64,000 nucleotides of DNA from Rossellomorea vietnamensis NBRC 101237 (GCF_001591825.1 NZ_BCVQ01000010.1:51151-115150), one strand, 5' to 3'; positions 16,130-26,263 are shown, counted from the first letter of the stretch. Notes: generated from the letters alone by a model not told the origin. Translations and numbers: made by a program.

Positions 16130-16158
16130 ATCATAAAGGCAAGGTCGAAATTTGTCAA
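16130..16158 (-). promoter_or_regulatory. Sigma-A promoter of the pyr operon
   Basis: TTGACA (16158-16153), 17-nt spacer, TATGAT (16135-16130) on the minus strand. The -35 contains the TGA stop codon of the upstream pseudouridine synthase gene. Transcription would begin about 15 nt before attenuator 1. Confidence 0.88.
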
Positions 16159-17066
16159 CGGTTATTTTCAAGGTGCTTAACCAATTTCGTGAATTCTTCG
16201 GGTAACTCCGCATGGAACTCCATATATTCTTCCGTTCTGGGATGGACAAACCCAAGCACACCTGCATGAAGGGCCTGTCCTTCAATGCTTAACGTTTTTC
16301 GCGGGCCATATTTCGGATCACCCGCGAGCGGGAAACCGATGTATTTCATATGCACACGGATTTGATGGGTTCTGCCTGTCTCCAGTTCACATTCAACGAG
16401 GGTGAAATCTTTATATCGGTCCAGCACCTTGAAATGCGTGACCGCTTGTTTGCCATTATCCACGACAGCCATACTTTGGCGGTCTTTAGGATCCCTGCCG
16501 ATCGGCGCATCGATCGTCCCGTATTCGTGGGGGATCAGGCCATGTACGATGGCTGTATATTTTCTGGTAACGGACTTGTCCACAAGCTGATTCACCAAAT
16601 GCTCATGAGCCATGTCATTTTTCGCCACCATCAGCAATCCAGATGTATCCTTATCAATACGGTGTACAATACCTGGTCGCAGCACGCCATTGATTCCTGA
16701 CAGGTCCTTGCAGTGATGCATCAATCCATTCACCATTGTTCCTGAATAATGACCCGGTGCAGGGTGGACGACCATCCCTTTCGGCTTATTTACGACGATG
16801 ACATCCCCGTCTTCATAGGCGATATCAAGGTTAAGATCTTCCGGCTCTACGTCCAATTCTTCCGGTTCCGGAATCGATACAGTGATGACTGCATTCAACG
16901 GACACTTGAAGTTAGGTTTCACCGCTTCTTCATTTACTTTAATATGACCTTCTTTTATCCATTGTTGAACCTGGGAACGGGACCAATCCTTATTCAACTG
17001 GCTAACGACCTTGTCAATTCGTTCTCCCTGGTTTTCCTCAAGTATGTTGTGCTGAATTACTTCCAT
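16155..17066 (-). CDS. ylyB: RluD-family rRNA/tRNA pseudouridine synthase
   Basis: Isomerises uridine to pseudouridine in structured RNA; the exact target site is not readable from sequence. The 303-aa protein has an N-terminal S4 RNA-binding domain (about 14-75), then the RluA-type catalytic domain with HRIDKDTSG, catalytic Asp at 138, and the conserved GRTHQIRVH. Length matches B. subtilis YlyB. The ATG lies inside the 3' end of lspA (29-nt overlap) with AAGGAG upstream. Its stop codon forms part of the pyr promoter -35. Confidence 0.93.
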   Translation of the reverse strand: MEVIQHNILEENQGERIDKVVSQLNKDWSRSQVQQWIKEGHIKVNEEAVKPNFKCPLNAVITVSIPEPEELDVEPEDLNLDIAYEDGDVIVVNKPKGMVVHPAPGHYSGTMVNGLMHHCKDLSGINGVLRPGIVHRIDKDTSGLLMVAKNDMAHEHLVNQLVDKSVTRKYTAIVHGLIPHEYGTIDAPIGRDPKDRQSMAVVDNGKQAVTHFKVLDRYKDFTLVECELETGRTHQIRVHMKYIGFPLAGDPKYGPRKTLSIEGQALHAGVLGFVHPRTEEYMEFHAELPEEFTKLVKHLENNR

Positions 17067-17532
17067 TTTTGTTCTCCTTCTTTGCTTTTCGTTCGTCTAA
17101 ATACATATAAATCAGTAACAGTGCTACTCCAATGGTTAATGCTGCATCGGCAATATTAAAAATCGGGAAATCATAGGAAAAGATGTATGTATTTAAGAAA
17201 TCGACCACTTCTTTTCTGAAGACACGGTCAAGAAAGTTTCCAATTGCACCGCCTAGCATGAAAGCAAGACTCAGACTAAACAATGAATGTCCTTTTGCAT
17301 GGACTTGCATATAATACACGATACCTACAATCACTATTAATGTAATAATGTAAAAAAACCACATTTGTCCTTGGAGTATTCCCCATGCTGCACCTTGATT
17401 CCGATGAGAAGTAAGATAAAAGACATTATCTATGATCGAAATGCTTTCTCCCTCGGTCATTCTTCTTACAACCAACCATTTTGTTAATTGATCCAGTCCA
17501 ATTACAACCAAAGCCACTAAATAATAATACAC
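17038..17532 (-). CDS. lspA: Lipoprotein signal peptidase (signal peptidase II)
   Basis: Membrane aspartyl protease that removes signal peptides from diacylated prolipoproteins. The 164-aa protein has four hydrophobic segments and all family motifs: DQLTKW near the start, HRNQGAAWG (about 43-51), GNFLDR with catalytic Asp 102 and FNIADA with catalytic Asp 129. It starts at GTG 17532 with CGGAGG 7 nt upstream; no ATG fits. It overlaps the downstream pseudouridine synthase gene and is probably co-transcribed with it. Confidence 0.96.
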   Translation of the reverse strand: MYYYLVALVVIGLDQLTKWLVVRRMTEGESISIIDNVFYLTSHRNQGAAWGILQGQMWFFYIITLIVIVGIVYYMQVHAKGHSLFSLSLAFMLGGAIGNFLDRVFRKEVVDFLNTYIFSYDFPIFNIADAALTIGVALLLIYMYLDERKAKKENKNGSNSAQHT

Positions 17533-17638
17533 AAAGGCAACCTCCGAACATCTTTAAATGATTACCTTTGCATTTTAGCATAAAAGGGGAAATAAAGACA
17601 CTTAAACTGGAGAAGAACGATGGAAACGCGGGAGAAAT

Positions 17639-17920
17639 TTACGAATAGGATGAGATCTTCCCAAACCTTCTCCATTCGTATGCATTTTCAATCGTCGTAC
17701 AGGTTGGGTTCATCAACATGTAATCGAATGGGATTTCCTGCCCGCTCAATTCACAATAACCGTATTGATTCTCCCGGACACGACTCAGTGCCTGTTTCAC
17801 TTCGGTGATCTCGTCGTTTATATATTGCTGGATTAAAGGGTGTTGAGATTGACTTGCTTCAAGCTCTTTCAAGGATTGTTTAAGCTCTTCTACAATGGAT
17901 GTGTATCGGTCATATGTCAT
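17639..17920 (-). CDS. ylyA: DksA/TraR-like protein YlyA with a degenerate zinc finger
   Basis: By position (ileS-ylyA-lspA) this is the YlyA homologue; B. subtilis YlyA is a sigma-G-controlled, RNA-polymerase-associated forespore protein. The 93-aa product has an N-terminal helical hairpin (about 1-50) and a C-terminal DksA-type segment YGYCELSG...PTC. Of the usual four zinc cysteines only C56 and C74 remain (Ser 59 and Ile 77 replace the others), so zinc binding is doubtful. ATG 17920 follows GGAGGG. The frame extends upstream to 18049, but that part overlaps the ileS terminator and is rejected. Confidence 0.8.
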   Translation of the reverse strand: MTYDRYTSIVEELKQSLKELEASQSQHPLIQQYINDEITEVKQALSRVRENQYGYCELSGQEIPFDYMLMNPTCTTIENAYEWRRFGKISSYS

Positions 17921-17937
17921 CTTGATCCCTCCACTTA

Positions 17938-17966
17938 TAGTATGGGGGAAATGACCCTGAATATTG
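17938..17966 (-). promoter_or_regulatory. Possible sigma-G promoter of ylyA
   Basis: Minus strand CATACTA (17944-17938) equals the sigma-F/G -10 core; an ACAATA-like -35 lies 17 nt upstream. It is close to the ATG (17920), so the leader would be very short. The -35 is weak. Confidence 0.35.
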
Positions 17967-18015
17967 TGTTGCAAGATATAGCAATTATGGAATTTGAAAC
18001 ACTTTAGTATAAAGA

Positions 18016-18052
18016 CAAAAAAAAGGTGACCTGTCACATGACAGGTCACCTC
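18016..18052 (-). terminator. Terminator of ileS
   Basis: Near-perfect 13-bp palindromic arms AGGTGACCTGTCA / TGACAGGTCACCT followed on the minus strand by eight T, directly after the ileS stop. Confidence 0.93.
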
Positions 18053-18060
18053 TTACTTGA

Positions 18061-20832
18061 TTATGCCAGATGAGAATAGCTTTCTTTCACAACGGATGCA
18101 CATCGTGTGCAAAGTGTTGGATGATCTTTATCCTCTCCTACTGTTGGTGTTACGATCCAACAACGGTCACATGTTTCACCTTCAGCTTTTTCAACGACAA
18201 TGTTGTTTTCACCAAGGCTTAACGCATGCTCTGGAGCCTCGTTCACCTTTCCGCCGATTTCAAAGGCTGATACAATGAACAGCTGTTTTAAGTCTTCTTT
18301 GATGGAATCAAGTAAGCCTTTCGTTTCATCATTGACGTATAGGGTCACTTTAGCCGTCAATGACTTACCGATCACCTTCTGATTGCGTGCTTCCTCAAGT
18401 GCTTTTAAAACATCATCTCTTAATTCTAAGAATGTGTTCCATTTTTCCTTCAATTCATCCGCATTTGCGAGTTGTTGTACTTCAGGCATATCGGTCAGTT
18501 GGACACTTTCGCCCTCTGCACCCGGGATGTATGCCCAAACCTCATCTGCTGTATGGGAAAGGATCGGGGACATCAGTTTCGTAAGTGCTACCAGGCTTTC
18601 ATACAATACCGTCTGAATCGCTCTGCGCTCATAGTGATTTTCTGACTCGATATACAGAACATCCTTTGCAAAATCCAGGTAGAACGAACTCAAATCCAGT
18701 GTACAGAAATTATTGACTGCATGATAAATGCTTGCAAATTCATATTTATCGTACGAATTTTTCACATTCTTCACAAGATCATTCAGCTTCACGAGCATAA
18801 ATTGATCCACTTCTCTTAATCCATCAAAGGATACCGCATCTGTTTCAGGATTAAAGTCAGAAAGGTTCCCCAACAAGAAACGATAGGTGTTACGGATCTT
18901 ACGGTAGACTTCAGCAACCTGCTTCAAGATAGGGTCAGATACTCGAACATCTGCCTGATAATCAACAGACGCTACCCAAAGACGAAGGATATCGGCTCCA
19001 AGTTGTTTCATTACCTTTTCAGGGACAACGACGTTCCCTAATGATTTACTCATCTTTCTTCCATCGCCATCAAGAGCGAATCCGTGACTTAACACGCCTT
19101 TGTAAGGGGCTTTACCCGTTACGGCTACGCCTGTTGTCAATGAAGAGTTGAACCAACCACGATATTGGTCGGATCCTTCCAGGTAAAGGTCTGCAGGACG
19201 CTGCAAGTCATCTCTTTCCTCAAGAACGGCCTGATGGGAAGATCCTGAATCGAACCACACGTCCATGATGTCCTGTTCTTTCGTGAATTTCCCATTGGGA
19301 CTGCCTTCATGTGTAAATCCTTCAGGTAAGAGTTCTTTTGCCTCTTTTTCAAACCAAATATTTGATCCGTGATCACGGAAAAGCTTGGACACATGATCGA
19401 TCGTTTCATCTGTGATGATTTCCTGACCATTCTCAGCATAGAATACCGGGATTGGCACTCCCCATGCACGCTGACGGGAAATACACCAGTCTCCACGGTC
19501 TCTGACCATATTGAATAGACGGGTTTCTCCCCATGCGGGAACCCATTTCGTATCCTTTACCGCCTGGAGTAATTCTTTACGGAATTTATCGATGGATGCA
19601 AACCACTGTGCCGTCGCCCGATAAATAACAGGCTTTTTCGTGCGCCAGTCATGTGGGTAAGAGTGGGTGATGAAGTTTAACTTCAATAATGCCCCCGCTT
19701 CCTGAAGCTTTTCTGTGATTGGTTTATTGGCCTTATCATAGAATAAACCTTCAAACCCAGGAGCTTCTGAAGTCATGACCCCTTTATCATCGACGGGACA
19801 TAACACATCCAGTCCATATTTCTTCCCTACAAGGAAGTCATCCTCCCCGTGCCCTGGAGCTGTATGGACACAGCCAGTACCTGAATCAGTCGTAACATGC
19901 TCACCAAGGACCACAAGGGAGTCACGATCGTACAGTGGATGTTTTGCTACGATATGCTCGAGTTCTCCACCCTTGACCTTTTTGGTCACAGAATGATTTT
20001 CCCATTCAAGATTCTCGGCGACGTCTTCAAGCAAATCTTCGGCTACGACATAGCTGTTTTCCTTCACATTTACAACGACATAATTCAAGTCCGCATGTAC
20101 GGCAATTCCAAGGTTCGCAGGGATCGTCCACGGTGTGGTCGTCCAGATGACGAGTTGGGTTCCTTCATCAAGGACACCCTTACCTTCTGTAACGGCAAAA
20201 CCTACATAAATGGACGGGGAACGCTTGTCCTGATACTCGATTTCAGCTTCTGCAAGGGCTGATTCACTTGAGGGGGACCAGTAGACAGGCTTCTTCCCTT
20301 TATAGATATAACCCTTTTTCGCCATATCACCGAAAACTTTGATTTGCTGTGCTTCATATTCAGGTTTTAATGTGATATACGGGTTTTCCCAATCGCCCCG
20401 TACACCTAATTGCTTGAATTGCTTGCGTTGATTATCAACTTGCTCATACGCATACTCTTCACATAATTTACGGAACTCGGCGATCGTCATTTCTTTACGC
20501 TTTACGCCTTTATTCGTTAACGCCTGCTCAATCGGCAAACCGTGAGTGTCCCATCCTGGAACATACGGGGCATGGTAACCGCTCATGGACTTATAGCGTA
20601 CGATAAAGTCTTTCAGGATCTTATTCAATGCGTGACCCATATGGATATTCCCATTGGCATATGGAGGACCATCGTGAAGGACGAATAAAGGACGATCACT
20701 CGTTCTTTCCTGTACCTTTTGATAGATGTCCATCTCTTCCCACTTTTTCTGTGTATCCGGTTCACGCTTCGGTAAGTTCCCTCTCATCGGGAATTCCGTT
20801 TTCGGCATCAATAATGTATCTTTATATTCCAT
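18061..20832 (-). CDS. ileS: Isoleucyl-tRNA synthetase
   Basis: Charges tRNA-Ile with isoleucine in the cytoplasm. The 923-aa class I enzyme shows the HIGH-type motif HMGH (residues 64-67) in [14 protein letters not shown], a CP1 editing domain in the middle, KMSKS in [10 protein letters not shown] (about 595) and a C-terminal zinc motif CDRCW...CTRC. The zinc-tail form is the usual bacterial housekeeping type, not the mupirocin-resistant class. Its mRNA leader is an isoleucine T-box, so expression rises when tRNA-Ile is uncharged. Confidence 0.97.
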   Translation of the reverse strand: MEYKDTLLMPKTEFPMRGNLPKREPDTQKKWEEMDIYQKVQERTSDRPLFVLHDGPPYANGNIHMGHALNKILKDFIVRYKSMSGYHAPYVPGWDTHGLPIEQALTNKGVKRKEMTIAEFRKLCEEYAYEQVDNQRKQFKQLGVRGDWENPYITLKPEYEAQQIKVFGDMAKKGYIYKGKKPVYWSPSSESALAEAEIEYQDKRSPSIYVGFAVTEGKGVLDEGTQLVIWTTTPWTIPANLGIAVHADLNYVVVNVKENSYVVAEDLLEDVAENLEWENHSVTKKVKGGELEHIVAKHPLYDRDSLVVLGEHVTTDSGTGCVHTAPGHGEDDFLVGKKYGLDVLCPVDDKGVMTSEAPGFEGLFYDKANKPITEKLQEAGALLKLNFITHSYPHDWRTKKPVIYRATAQWFASIDKFRKELLQAVKDTKWVPAWGETRLFNMVRDRGDWCISRQRAWGVPIPVFYAENGQEIITDETIDHVSKLFRDHGSNIWFEKEAKELLPEGFTHEGSPNGKFTKEQDIMDVWFDSGSSHQAVLEERDDLQRPADLYLEGSDQYRGWFNSSLTTGVAVTGKAPYKGVLSHGFALDGDGRKMSKSLGNVVVPEKVMKQLGADILRLWVASVDYQADVRVSDPILKQVAEVYRKIRNTYRFLLGNLSDFNPETDAVSFDGLREVDQFMLVKLNDLVKNVKNSYDKYEFASIYHAVNNFCTLDLSSFYLDFAKDVLYIESENHYERRAIQTVLYESLVALTKLMSPILSHTADEVWAYIPGAEGESVQLTDMPEVQQLANADELKEKWNTFLELRDDVLKALEEARNQKVIGKSLTAKVTLYVNDETKGLLDSIKEDLKQLFIVSAFEIGGKVNEAPEHALSLGENNIVVEKAEGETCDRCWIVTPTVGEDKDHPTLCTRCASVVKESYSHLA

Positions 20833-20929
20833 GAAATCATCCTCCTAATCATATCTCTCTTAATTGCCATCTTTTCTATATCATTCACTTCTTAATCAGG
20901 CAGGGTGAACTTTCCTTTTTTTCGAGAAA

Positions 20930-21200
20930 TAAAAAAAAGCTTTCTCATCCCTGAATAGGGACGAGAAAGCCTTTCCCGCGGTACCACCCTCATAAAGACC
21001 TAATTTGGCCTTCACTTGTTGATTCGTAACGTGAATAAATCGCCACTCATTACTCTTCGGAGAAGAATTTCATGAGCAGGGCTCGAGGGTGATCTTCCGG
21101 GCTTCTTTCCTTGTCGGGCTTACACCGTCCCCGACTCGCTAGAAAGGATTCATGATAAGTACGTACTGTCCCTGTCTTAGCCTATTAATACAATTAAGAT
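20930..21200 (-). promoter_or_regulatory. Isoleucine T-box riboswitch
   Basis: The minus strand carries the invariant T-box core AGGGTGGTACCGCG (20990-20977), which pairs with the acceptor end of uncharged tRNA. Upstream is a long stem I with specifier codon ATC in GGAAGATCACC (about 21090). Downstream is a terminator GCTTTCTCGTCCC / GGGATGAGAAAGC with a T run (20970-20931). It occupies most of the 403-nt gap between ileS and divIVA. Confidence 0.95.
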
Positions 21201-21209
21201 TGTTGTTCA

Positions 21210-21239
21210 ATTATATGAAAGTATTGCTCTTTTCGTCAA
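21210..21239 (-). promoter_or_regulatory. Sigma-A promoter of the ileS T-box transcript
   Basis: TTGACG (21239-21234), 18-nt spacer, TATAAT (21215-21210). As in the pyr promoter, the -35 includes the TGA stop codon of the preceding gene, here divIVA. Confidence 0.85.
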
Positions 21240-21751
21240 GACAATGTCTCTTCTTCTTTTAAAGTTTTTAAATCCGTTGCATCCAAATCGAATTCCATTA
21301 ACTGATCCCAGTCATTTGTATCAAGAAGATCAAGCTGTGCTTCGATCAACATTTTGAAACGAGTACGGAACACTTTTGACTGCTTCTTGAGTTCTTCTAT
21401 CTCAATGGCAATCTTACGGGCTTTGGAAAGTGATTCATTCACGATCCGATCGGCATTCTTCTCGGCTTCCTTAATGATCAGCTTTGATTCTTTCATTGCA
21501 TTCCGTTTAACTTCTTCCCCTGCTTCTTGCGCAATGACGATTGACTTATTTAACGTTTCCTCGATGCTTGTAAAATGACCTAAACGTTCATTCAATGAGT
21601 TTAAACGTTCTTCCGTTTCTTTCTTCTCTCGGATCAGAATTTCGTAATCTTTAATAATCTGATCTAAAAATTCGTTAACCTCGTCCTCATCATAACCACG
21701 AAAGCCACGACTAAATTCTTTATTATGTATGTCTAATGGCGTTAAAGGCAT
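21236..21751 (-). CDS. divIVA: Cell-division initiation / polar-targeting protein DivIVA
   Basis: Recognises negatively curved membrane at poles and septa, recruiting MinJ/MinCD, and tethers the chromosome origin through RacA in sporulation. The 171-aa protein has the N-terminal membrane-binding domain (MPLTPLDIHNKEFSRGFRGY, about 1-55) and a long coiled coil with the conserved LNKSIVIAQEAGEEVKRN block. ATG 21751 follows GGAGGTGG; an earlier in-frame GTG overlaps this site. Last gene of the ylmC-divIVA run; its stop codon is used in the ileS promoter. Confidence 0.96.
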   Translation of the reverse strand: MPLTPLDIHNKEFSRGFRGYDEDEVNEFLDQIIKDYEILIREKKETEERLNSLNERLGHFTSIEETLNKSIVIAQEAGEEVKRNAMKESKLIIKEAEKNADRIVNESLSKARKIAIEIEELKKQSKVFRTRFKMLIEAQLDLLDTNDWDQLMEFDLDATDLKTLKEEETLS

Positions 21752-21840
21752 GGGAGCCACCTCCAGTACTTGGTGAATTACATATTTATTATAACTAAAA
21801 TTTCGACAGTATGTGGGAGAATTCCTCTATTTTTCTGAAA

Positions 21841-22611
21841 TTATTTCAGAATCCCCACAGAGATTCGCCATTTATCCCGTTTTGTTCTTCCTTCAACGGA
21901 GAGCACCTTACTTCTTCCGTACCCTCTGGCAGATAGAACATCGGAAGCTTCGACTTCAAAGGAGGGATTTTCAACTGCTTTCCAATTCACTTTTACATGT
22001 CCGCTTTTGATCAAGGTTTGAGCCTTTTGACGGGAATCATTATAGATGGCTGCAAGGACTACATCCAGCCTCATGGAACTGACGGTAGTCGTTTTCTCCT
22101 GCCATTCTTCCCGGTTTTCCATTCGTTCACTCTGTGGAATATCCTTTAACGAAATCTTGGCTTTCCCTATTTGGGTCAGTTCCATCTGGACATAATCTGC
22201 AATTTCATCTGCAAGCATCAGCTGAATGGTATCCTCCCCTGTCAGGATATCCCCGAACTTATCTCTTTTCAATCCAATTGACATCAAGGTCCCTAATACC
22301 TGTCTATGTTCTATTGTAACAAACTTCGAAGGGTACTGTATTTCAAATAACCGTATTCCAAAATCTTCTTCCTCTGGCTGATAATAAGGTGGATACAATA
22401 AAGCTCGTTTCCGCTCCGTATTCTCAGGATAAAAGGATAAAAGGATTTCATCGTTTTGACCAATGATGGACCTGACAATATGCTGCTGTCTCGGGTCCAA
22501 AAAGTCCGTTCGTTTCGCTGTATATTGATCTTCCACCGTCTGCTTCCACTGGAGCACCGCATCTACAAATTCCTTCTCATCCGGCCTGAAATGTTGATAG
22601 ATCGAAGACAT
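21841..22611 (-). CDS. ylmH: S4-domain RNA-binding protein YlmH
   Basis: Cytoplasmic RNA-binding protein; B. subtilis YlmH binds the 50S subunit and can act in ribosome quality control beside RqcH. The 256-aa product has an N-terminal alpha/beta region (about 1-170) and a C-terminal S4 domain (about 178-240, SMRLDVVLAAIYNDSRQKAQ, then HVKVNWK). ATG 22611 is chosen because GGGGG lies 8 nt upstream; an ATG three codons earlier abuts the ribosome site. It sits between divIVA and ylmG as in other Bacilli. Confidence 0.93.
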   Translation of the reverse strand: MSSIYQHFRPDEKEFVDAVLQWKQTVEDQYTAKRTDFLDPRQQHIVRSIIGQNDEILLSFYPENTERKRALLYPPYYQPEEEDFGIRLFEIQYPSKFVTIEHRQVLGTLMSIGLKRDKFGDILTGEDTIQLMLADEIADYVQMELTQIGKAKISLKDIPQSERMENREEWQEKTTTVSSMRLDVVLAAIYNDSRQKAQTLIKSGHVKVNWKAVENPSFEVEASDVLSARGYGRSKVLSVEGRTKRDKWRISVGILK

Positions 22612-22709
22612 ACTCATCACCCCCTCTGTGTTTTACCCAAAATAAAAGGACCGAAACTGTTTGACCGGTTTCAGCCCTTTATAGATATCTTTCCTTACCA
22701 TAGTCCTGA

Positions 22710-22973
22710 TTAAATAAGCCATCTAAATAATTGGTACAACCCGGATTGGGCCAGATTCAGCACAATGAATGCCACAATCGGTGAAATATCAATCATACCG
22801 ATCGATGGGACAAATCGTCTGAACGGTTCTAAATACGGTTCACAGATCCTTGCAAGGAACTGTCCGATCGACGTCTCTCTGGCATTCGGGAACCAGGACA
22901 TTAGAATATAAATGATTAACGCCCAGGAGTATAGTTGTATTAGTTTTGACAAAATTTCATAAAGCATTACCAT
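22710..22973 (-). CDS. ylmG: YggT-family membrane protein YlmG
   Basis: Small integral membrane protein, 87 aa, with two hydrophobic helices (about 5-25 and 62-82) and the YggT signature [20 protein letters not shown] between them. The family is linked to division and membrane organisation, but its biochemical role is unknown. The ATG is 8 nt downstream of the sepF stop, and AGGTGG lies within the last codons of sepF, so translation is probably coupled. Confidence 0.93.
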   Translation of the reverse strand: MVMLYEILSKLIQLYSWALIIYILMSWFPNARETSIGQFLARICEPYLEPFRRFVPSIGMIDISPIVAFIVLNLAQSGLYQLFRWLI

Positions 22974-22981
22974 AATTTACA

Positions 22982-23425
22982 TTACCACCTCGAGTCTGCT
23001 AAATCTTCCTCTTTTAAGAATTCAGAAATATTCCCGCTCACTTCAACATTGTCAGGTGTGCAAAGGAAAATATTATCACCTACACGTTGAATGTCGCCGC
23101 CGATTGCATACACCGTCCCGCTGAGAAAGTCGACAATACGCTTCGCCTGGTCATGCTGTATCCGCTGCAGGTTTACCAATACAGAGCGTCGATTCTTTAG
23201 ATGGTCTGCAATTTCCTGTGCCTCTGCATATACTCTTGGTTCTACAAGGATCATCTTGGAAGATTTCTGGACACTCTGAAGGCTCACAACATTTTGTTTT
23301 GTATTTGAAAGCTGCGACTTCATGGGCTTTTTCTCCTCGTATTCTTCTTCATACTTTTCTTCTTCATATTCGTATTCATCTTCATCCAGCAAAAAGAACG
23401 TTTTAAACTTTGACTTAATACCCAT
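22982..23425 (-). CDS. sepF: Cell-division protein SepF
   Basis: Z-ring membrane anchor that bundles FtsZ and partly overlaps FtsA in function. The 147-aa protein has an N-terminal amphipathic membrane-binding helix ([12 protein letters not shown]), an acidic low-complexity linker rich in Glu and Tyr (about 14-33), and the SepF core domain (about 57-140, [18 protein letters not shown] onward). Length and layout match B. subtilis. ATG 23425 follows GAGGGG. Confidence 0.95.
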   Translation of the reverse strand: MGIKSKFKTFFLLDEDEYEYEEEKYEEEYEEKKPMKSQLSNTKQNVVSLQSVQKSSKMILVEPRVYAEAQEIADHLKNRRSVLVNLQRIQHDQAKRIVDFLSGTVYAIGGDIQRVGDNIFLCTPDNVEVSGNISEFLKEEDLADSRW

Positions 23426-23441
23426 TTGTATTCATCCCCTC

Positions 23442-24116
23442 TCAGTCATTTCCAACTAATGCAGTTCCAATACGAATAAATGTGGCACCCTCTTCAATTG
23501 CAATCACATAATCGTTGCTCATTCCCATGGATAATTCTGTACATGGGGCATATGGAAGATTAAGTGAACGGATTTCTTCCTGAATGGTCTTCAGCTGCCT
23601 GAAACAAGACCTTAAGAAAGGTTCATCATCCGTATGTGGAGCCATTGTCATCAATCCTACGACTTTAATATTGGATAAGTCTTTTAAACTGCCGACAAAT
23701 TCTTTCACTTCATCGGGAGAAATACCATGTTTGGATTCTTCTCCGGAAACATTCACTTGAACGAAGCAAGACACAGGCTTATCCGCTCTTTTGTGAATTT
23801 CTTTGGCCAATGACAGACGATCCAGGGAGTGTATGTATGATACTTTATCAATGATGTTTTTGACCTTCCTTGATTGCAGGGAACCGATGAAATGCCACCG
23901 GGCCTTGTCCCGTAAAACATCCCACTTGGAGGTCAGACCCTCATCCCGGTTTTCCCCTAAGTGAAGAAGCCCTGCTTCGACTGCTTCTTCTGCACGGTCG
24001 ATGGATACGTATTTCGTGACCGCCACGACATGAACGTCTTCCATCCTTCTGCCGCTGCGTTCACAGGCACGTTGGATGTTTTCATTGATGTGTTGAATAT
24101 TTTCAGATACCTTCAT
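23442..24116 (-). CDS. ylmE: Pyridoxal-phosphate homeostasis protein (YggS/PROSC family)
   Basis: Cytoplasmic PLP-binding protein of the alanine-racemase fold that buffers PLP; no catalytic activity is established. The 224-aa product shows the PLP-lysine motif VVAVTKYVS (about 31-39), [10 protein letters not shown], and the C-terminal LSMGMSNDY and RIGTALVG motifs. ATG 24116 is separated from the ylmD stop by a single G (TAAGATG), and GGAAGGAG lies within the end of ylmD, so the two are coupled. Confidence 0.94.
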   Translation of the reverse strand: MKVSENIQHINENIQRACERSGRRMEDVHVVAVTKYVSIDRAEEAVEAGLLHLGENRDEGLTSKWDVLRDKARWHFIGSLQSRKVKNIIDKVSYIHSLDRLSLAKEIHKRADKPVSCFVQVNVSGEESKHGISPDEVKEFVGSLKDLSNIKVVGLMTMAPHTDDEPFLRSCFRQLKTIQEEIRSLNLPYAPCTELSMGMSNDYVIAIEEGATFIRIGTALVGND

Positions 24117-24117
24117 C

Positions 24118-24939
24118 TTATTTCTCCTTCCAGCCAATAAAACTCATCATTCTTCCCGTTTCTCCACCATCTCTTCTATAAGAGAAAAATTCATCGTGAC
24201 AGGACGAACAAAAACTGGAAGTATGAATTTGATCAGAATGCAATCCGGACTGAACCAAGAGCTGATGATTTAATTTCTTCAGATCCAGATTGTACTGTCC
24301 CTCTTCCTTTAAATTATAGGGTAAGTTGTTTTCATCTTCTAGTGTTTTTTTCACTTTGTCAATCACATAATCATCCACAATATAGCAATCTTTACATATG
24401 GAAGGTCCAATCACCACTTCTATGGAAGACAGGGAGGAACCTTTCCCGATAAACGCACCGACCATTTTAGGTCCTATCTCAAGGACCGTCCCCTTCCACC
24501 CTGCATGTGCAAGACCGATTGTTCCGGTCATCCTGTCAAAGAAATAAAGGGGGACGCAATCTGCATAACACATCGTTAACAGAAGGTTTCTTTCCCCTGT
24601 CAAGAATCCGTCGGTATCTTTAATGCTATTATGATAGTTCTTTGCACCTTTCCCTCTGTCCTCGGGGCTCACGAAAGAAATATTCTTCCCATGTGTCTGT
24701 TCAGCAGCCACAAAGGAATCAAGAGGCATATCCAGAGCGGATGCAAGAAGTTTACGATTGTGAATGACGGATGCTTCCTTATCTCCTACATGAAGCCCCA
24801 TATTGAATGACTGAAAAGGACCTTCACTTATTCCGCCACGATTTGTGGTGATGCCCGCGACGAGTTCCGGGTTTTCTTTCGTCCATTTTCCAATGGAGTA
24901 ATATGAGTTTGTCTTTGTTATAAAAGGCTCTTTCAACAC
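24118..24939 (-). CDS. ylmD: Multicopper-oxidase-fold purine nucleoside enzyme YlmD (YfiH/LACC1 family)
   Basis: YfiH/DUF152 proteins carry purine nucleoside phosphorylase and adenosine deaminase type activities and bind zinc; the cellular role in Bacilli is unclear. The 273-aa product has the conserved [17 protein letters not shown] and HAGWKGT motifs (about 90-160) and cysteines in [16 protein letters not shown] near the end. No ATG fits: GTG 24939 and the next codon TTG 24936 both follow GAGGGAG; GTG is preferred on spacing. Homologues begin at this point. Confidence 0.9.
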   Translation of the reverse strand: MLKEPFITKTNSYYSIGKWTKENPELVAGITTNRGGISEGPFQSFNMGLHVGDKEASVIHNRKLLASALDMPLDSFVAAEQTHGKNISFVSPEDRGKGAKNYHNSIKDTDGFLTGERNLLLTMCYADCVPLYFFDRMTGTIGLAHAGWKGTVLEIGPKMVGAFIGKGSSLSSIEVVIGPSICKDCYIVDDYVIDKVKKTLEDENNLPYNLKEEGQYNLDLKKLNHQLLVQSGLHSDQIHTSSFCSSCHDEFFSYRRDGGETGRMMSFIGWKEK

Positions 24940-24990
24940 GGTGAATCTCCCTCGTTTTTTATTTAGTGTACCATAGTCCATTGAGATTCG

Positions 24991-25278
24991 TCATGTATCG
25001 GGGGATTGTTTCGGTTCCTGAAGCTGTCCTTGTATATAATGGCTGTCTTTATATCGGACAAGAATGACGTCTTCCCCAATCTTTACGATACTGCTCCATG
25101 GAATCACGATATCTTCATCCTTCCCGAAAAAACCCAATATTTTCCCCCCAGTGCCTATCACGATTGCCTCGATTCTTCCAGTATCCAGATTGATCTCAAT
25201 GTCACCGATATTCCCCAATTTCCTCCCATCTGAAATACTGACAACATCCTTCACCTGGAATTCTGATATACGCACCAT
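24991..25278 (-). CDS. ylmC: PRC-barrel protein YlmC/YmxH
   Basis: Small cytoplasmic protein of the sporulation-associated YlmC/YmxH PRC-barrel family; function unknown. The 95-aa product consists of one PRC barrel (about 1-78, with ISDGRKLGNIGDIEI and ILGFFGKDEDIVIPW) and a short polar tail, which makes it about 14 residues longer than B. subtilis YlmC. The ATG follows GAGGGTG. It is the first gene of the ylmC-to-divIVA run; B. subtilis ylmA, which precedes it there, is absent. Confidence 0.9.
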   Translation of the reverse strand: MVRISEFQVKDVVSISDGRKLGNIGDIEINLDTGRIEAIVIGTGGKILGFFGKDEDIVIPWSSIVKIGEDVILVRYKDSHYIQGQLQEPKQSPDT

Positions 25279-25369
25279 ACTTCTTCACCCTCTTTTCATG
25301 AAGTTCCTTATCGGTTGATAACGGTGATACACTTCACCTTTTTATAGTAGATATTATAAGTGTATGCAT

Positions 25370-25414
25370 CAAAAAAAAAAGGCAGACCTTCCCTTGGGAA
25401 ATCTGCCTTTTTTC
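25370..25414 (-). terminator. Terminator of sigG
   Basis: Stem AAAGGCAGA.TTCCC / GGGAA.GTCTGCCTTT with ten T on the minus strand, immediately after the sigG stop. Confidence 0.92.
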
Positions 25415-25420
25415 TTAATA

Positions 25421-26197
25421 TCATTGAATATTTTTGTTCATTTGTTTAATTGCTGCTTTTTCCAGTCTTGATACTTGTGCTTGGGAGATTCCGATTTCCT
25501 CTGCGACTTCCATTTGGGTTTTTCCTTGAAAGAAGCGTTTGCTGATAATGAGTTTTTCACGATCATTTAATCGTCTCATTCCTTCTTGAAGGGCAATTTC
25601 TTCGATCCAGTGGAAATCGCGATTCTTTTCGTCGCTCAGCTGATCCATAACGAATATGGGATCTCCTCCATCATTATAGATGGGTTCAAACAGCGAAACG
25701 GGATCTTGTATGGCATCCAGTGCGAATACGATTTCTTCGTGAGATACATCAAGAACTTTGGCTATTTCTTCCGCAGTCGGCTCCTTGGATGTCTCCCCCA
25801 TTAACTTCTCCCTTACTTGCAGAGCTTTGTACGCAATATCCCGCAGTGAACGGGACACCCTTATCGGGTTATTGTCCCTCAAATATCGACGGATTTCCCC
25901 AATGATCATCGGTACCGCGTATGTAGAGAATCGAACGTTTTGACCCAAATCAAAATTATCGATGGATTTCATTAATCCGATACACCCTACTTGAAATAAA
26001 TCATCAACATACTCACCACGGTTATTAAAGCGTTGAATTACACTTAAGACGAGGCGTAAATTCCCGTTGACCAGTTTTTCTCTCGCGGAAATATCACCCG
26101 CTTGCATTTCCTTGAATAAAATTCTCATTTCATCATTTTTGAGTACTGGCAATTTGGACGTATCCACACCACAAATCTCGACTTTATTACGTGTCAT
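25421..26197 (-). CDS. sigG: Late-forespore sigma factor sigma-G
   Basis: RNA polymerase sigma factor for late forespore genes. The 258-aa protein has an N-terminal anti-sigma contact region (MTRNKVEICGVDTSKLPVLK), region 2 (NGNLRLVLSVIQRFNNRGE...DLFQVGC, about 65-95) and a region 4 helix-turn-helix near the end (GKTQMEVAEEIGISQAQVSR). ATG 26197 is chosen on homology and AAGGAGGGG; the frame stays open to 26269 but that extension crosses the promoter. Its own sigma-F/G promoter lies upstream, so it is separable from spoIIGA-sigE. Confidence 0.97.
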   Translation of the reverse strand: MTRNKVEICGVDTSKLPVLKNDEMRILFKEMQAGDISAREKLVNGNLRLVLSVIQRFNNRGEYVDDLFQVGCIGLMKSIDNFDLGQNVRFSTYAVPMIIGEIRRYLRDNNPIRVSRSLRDIAYKALQVREKLMGETSKEPTAEEIAKVLDVSHEEIVFALDAIQDPVSLFEPIYNDGGDPIFVMDQLSDEKNRDFHWIEEIALQEGMRRLNDREKLIISKRFFQGKTQMEVAEEIGISQAQVSRLEKAAIKQMNKNIQ

Positions 26198-26234
26198 TCT
26201 TTCCCCTCCTTGTAGGAGCTGCTGTACAAAATTC

Positions 26235-26263
26235 AGTATTTCCTTGAAGAGGAAAAATATGCA
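26235..26263 (-). promoter_or_regulatory. Sigma-F/sigma-G promoter of sigG
   Basis: Minus strand -35 TGCATA (26263-26258), 14-nt gap, -10 GGAAATACT (26243-26235), fitting the forespore consensus GyATA / GGnnAnAnT. Consistent with sigma-F activation and sigma-G autoregulation of sigG in B. subtilis. Confidence 0.75.

Noticed and set aside
17921..18049. N-terminal extension of ylyA
   Set aside because: Overlaps the ileS terminator, whereas GGAGGG precedes the ATG at 17920.
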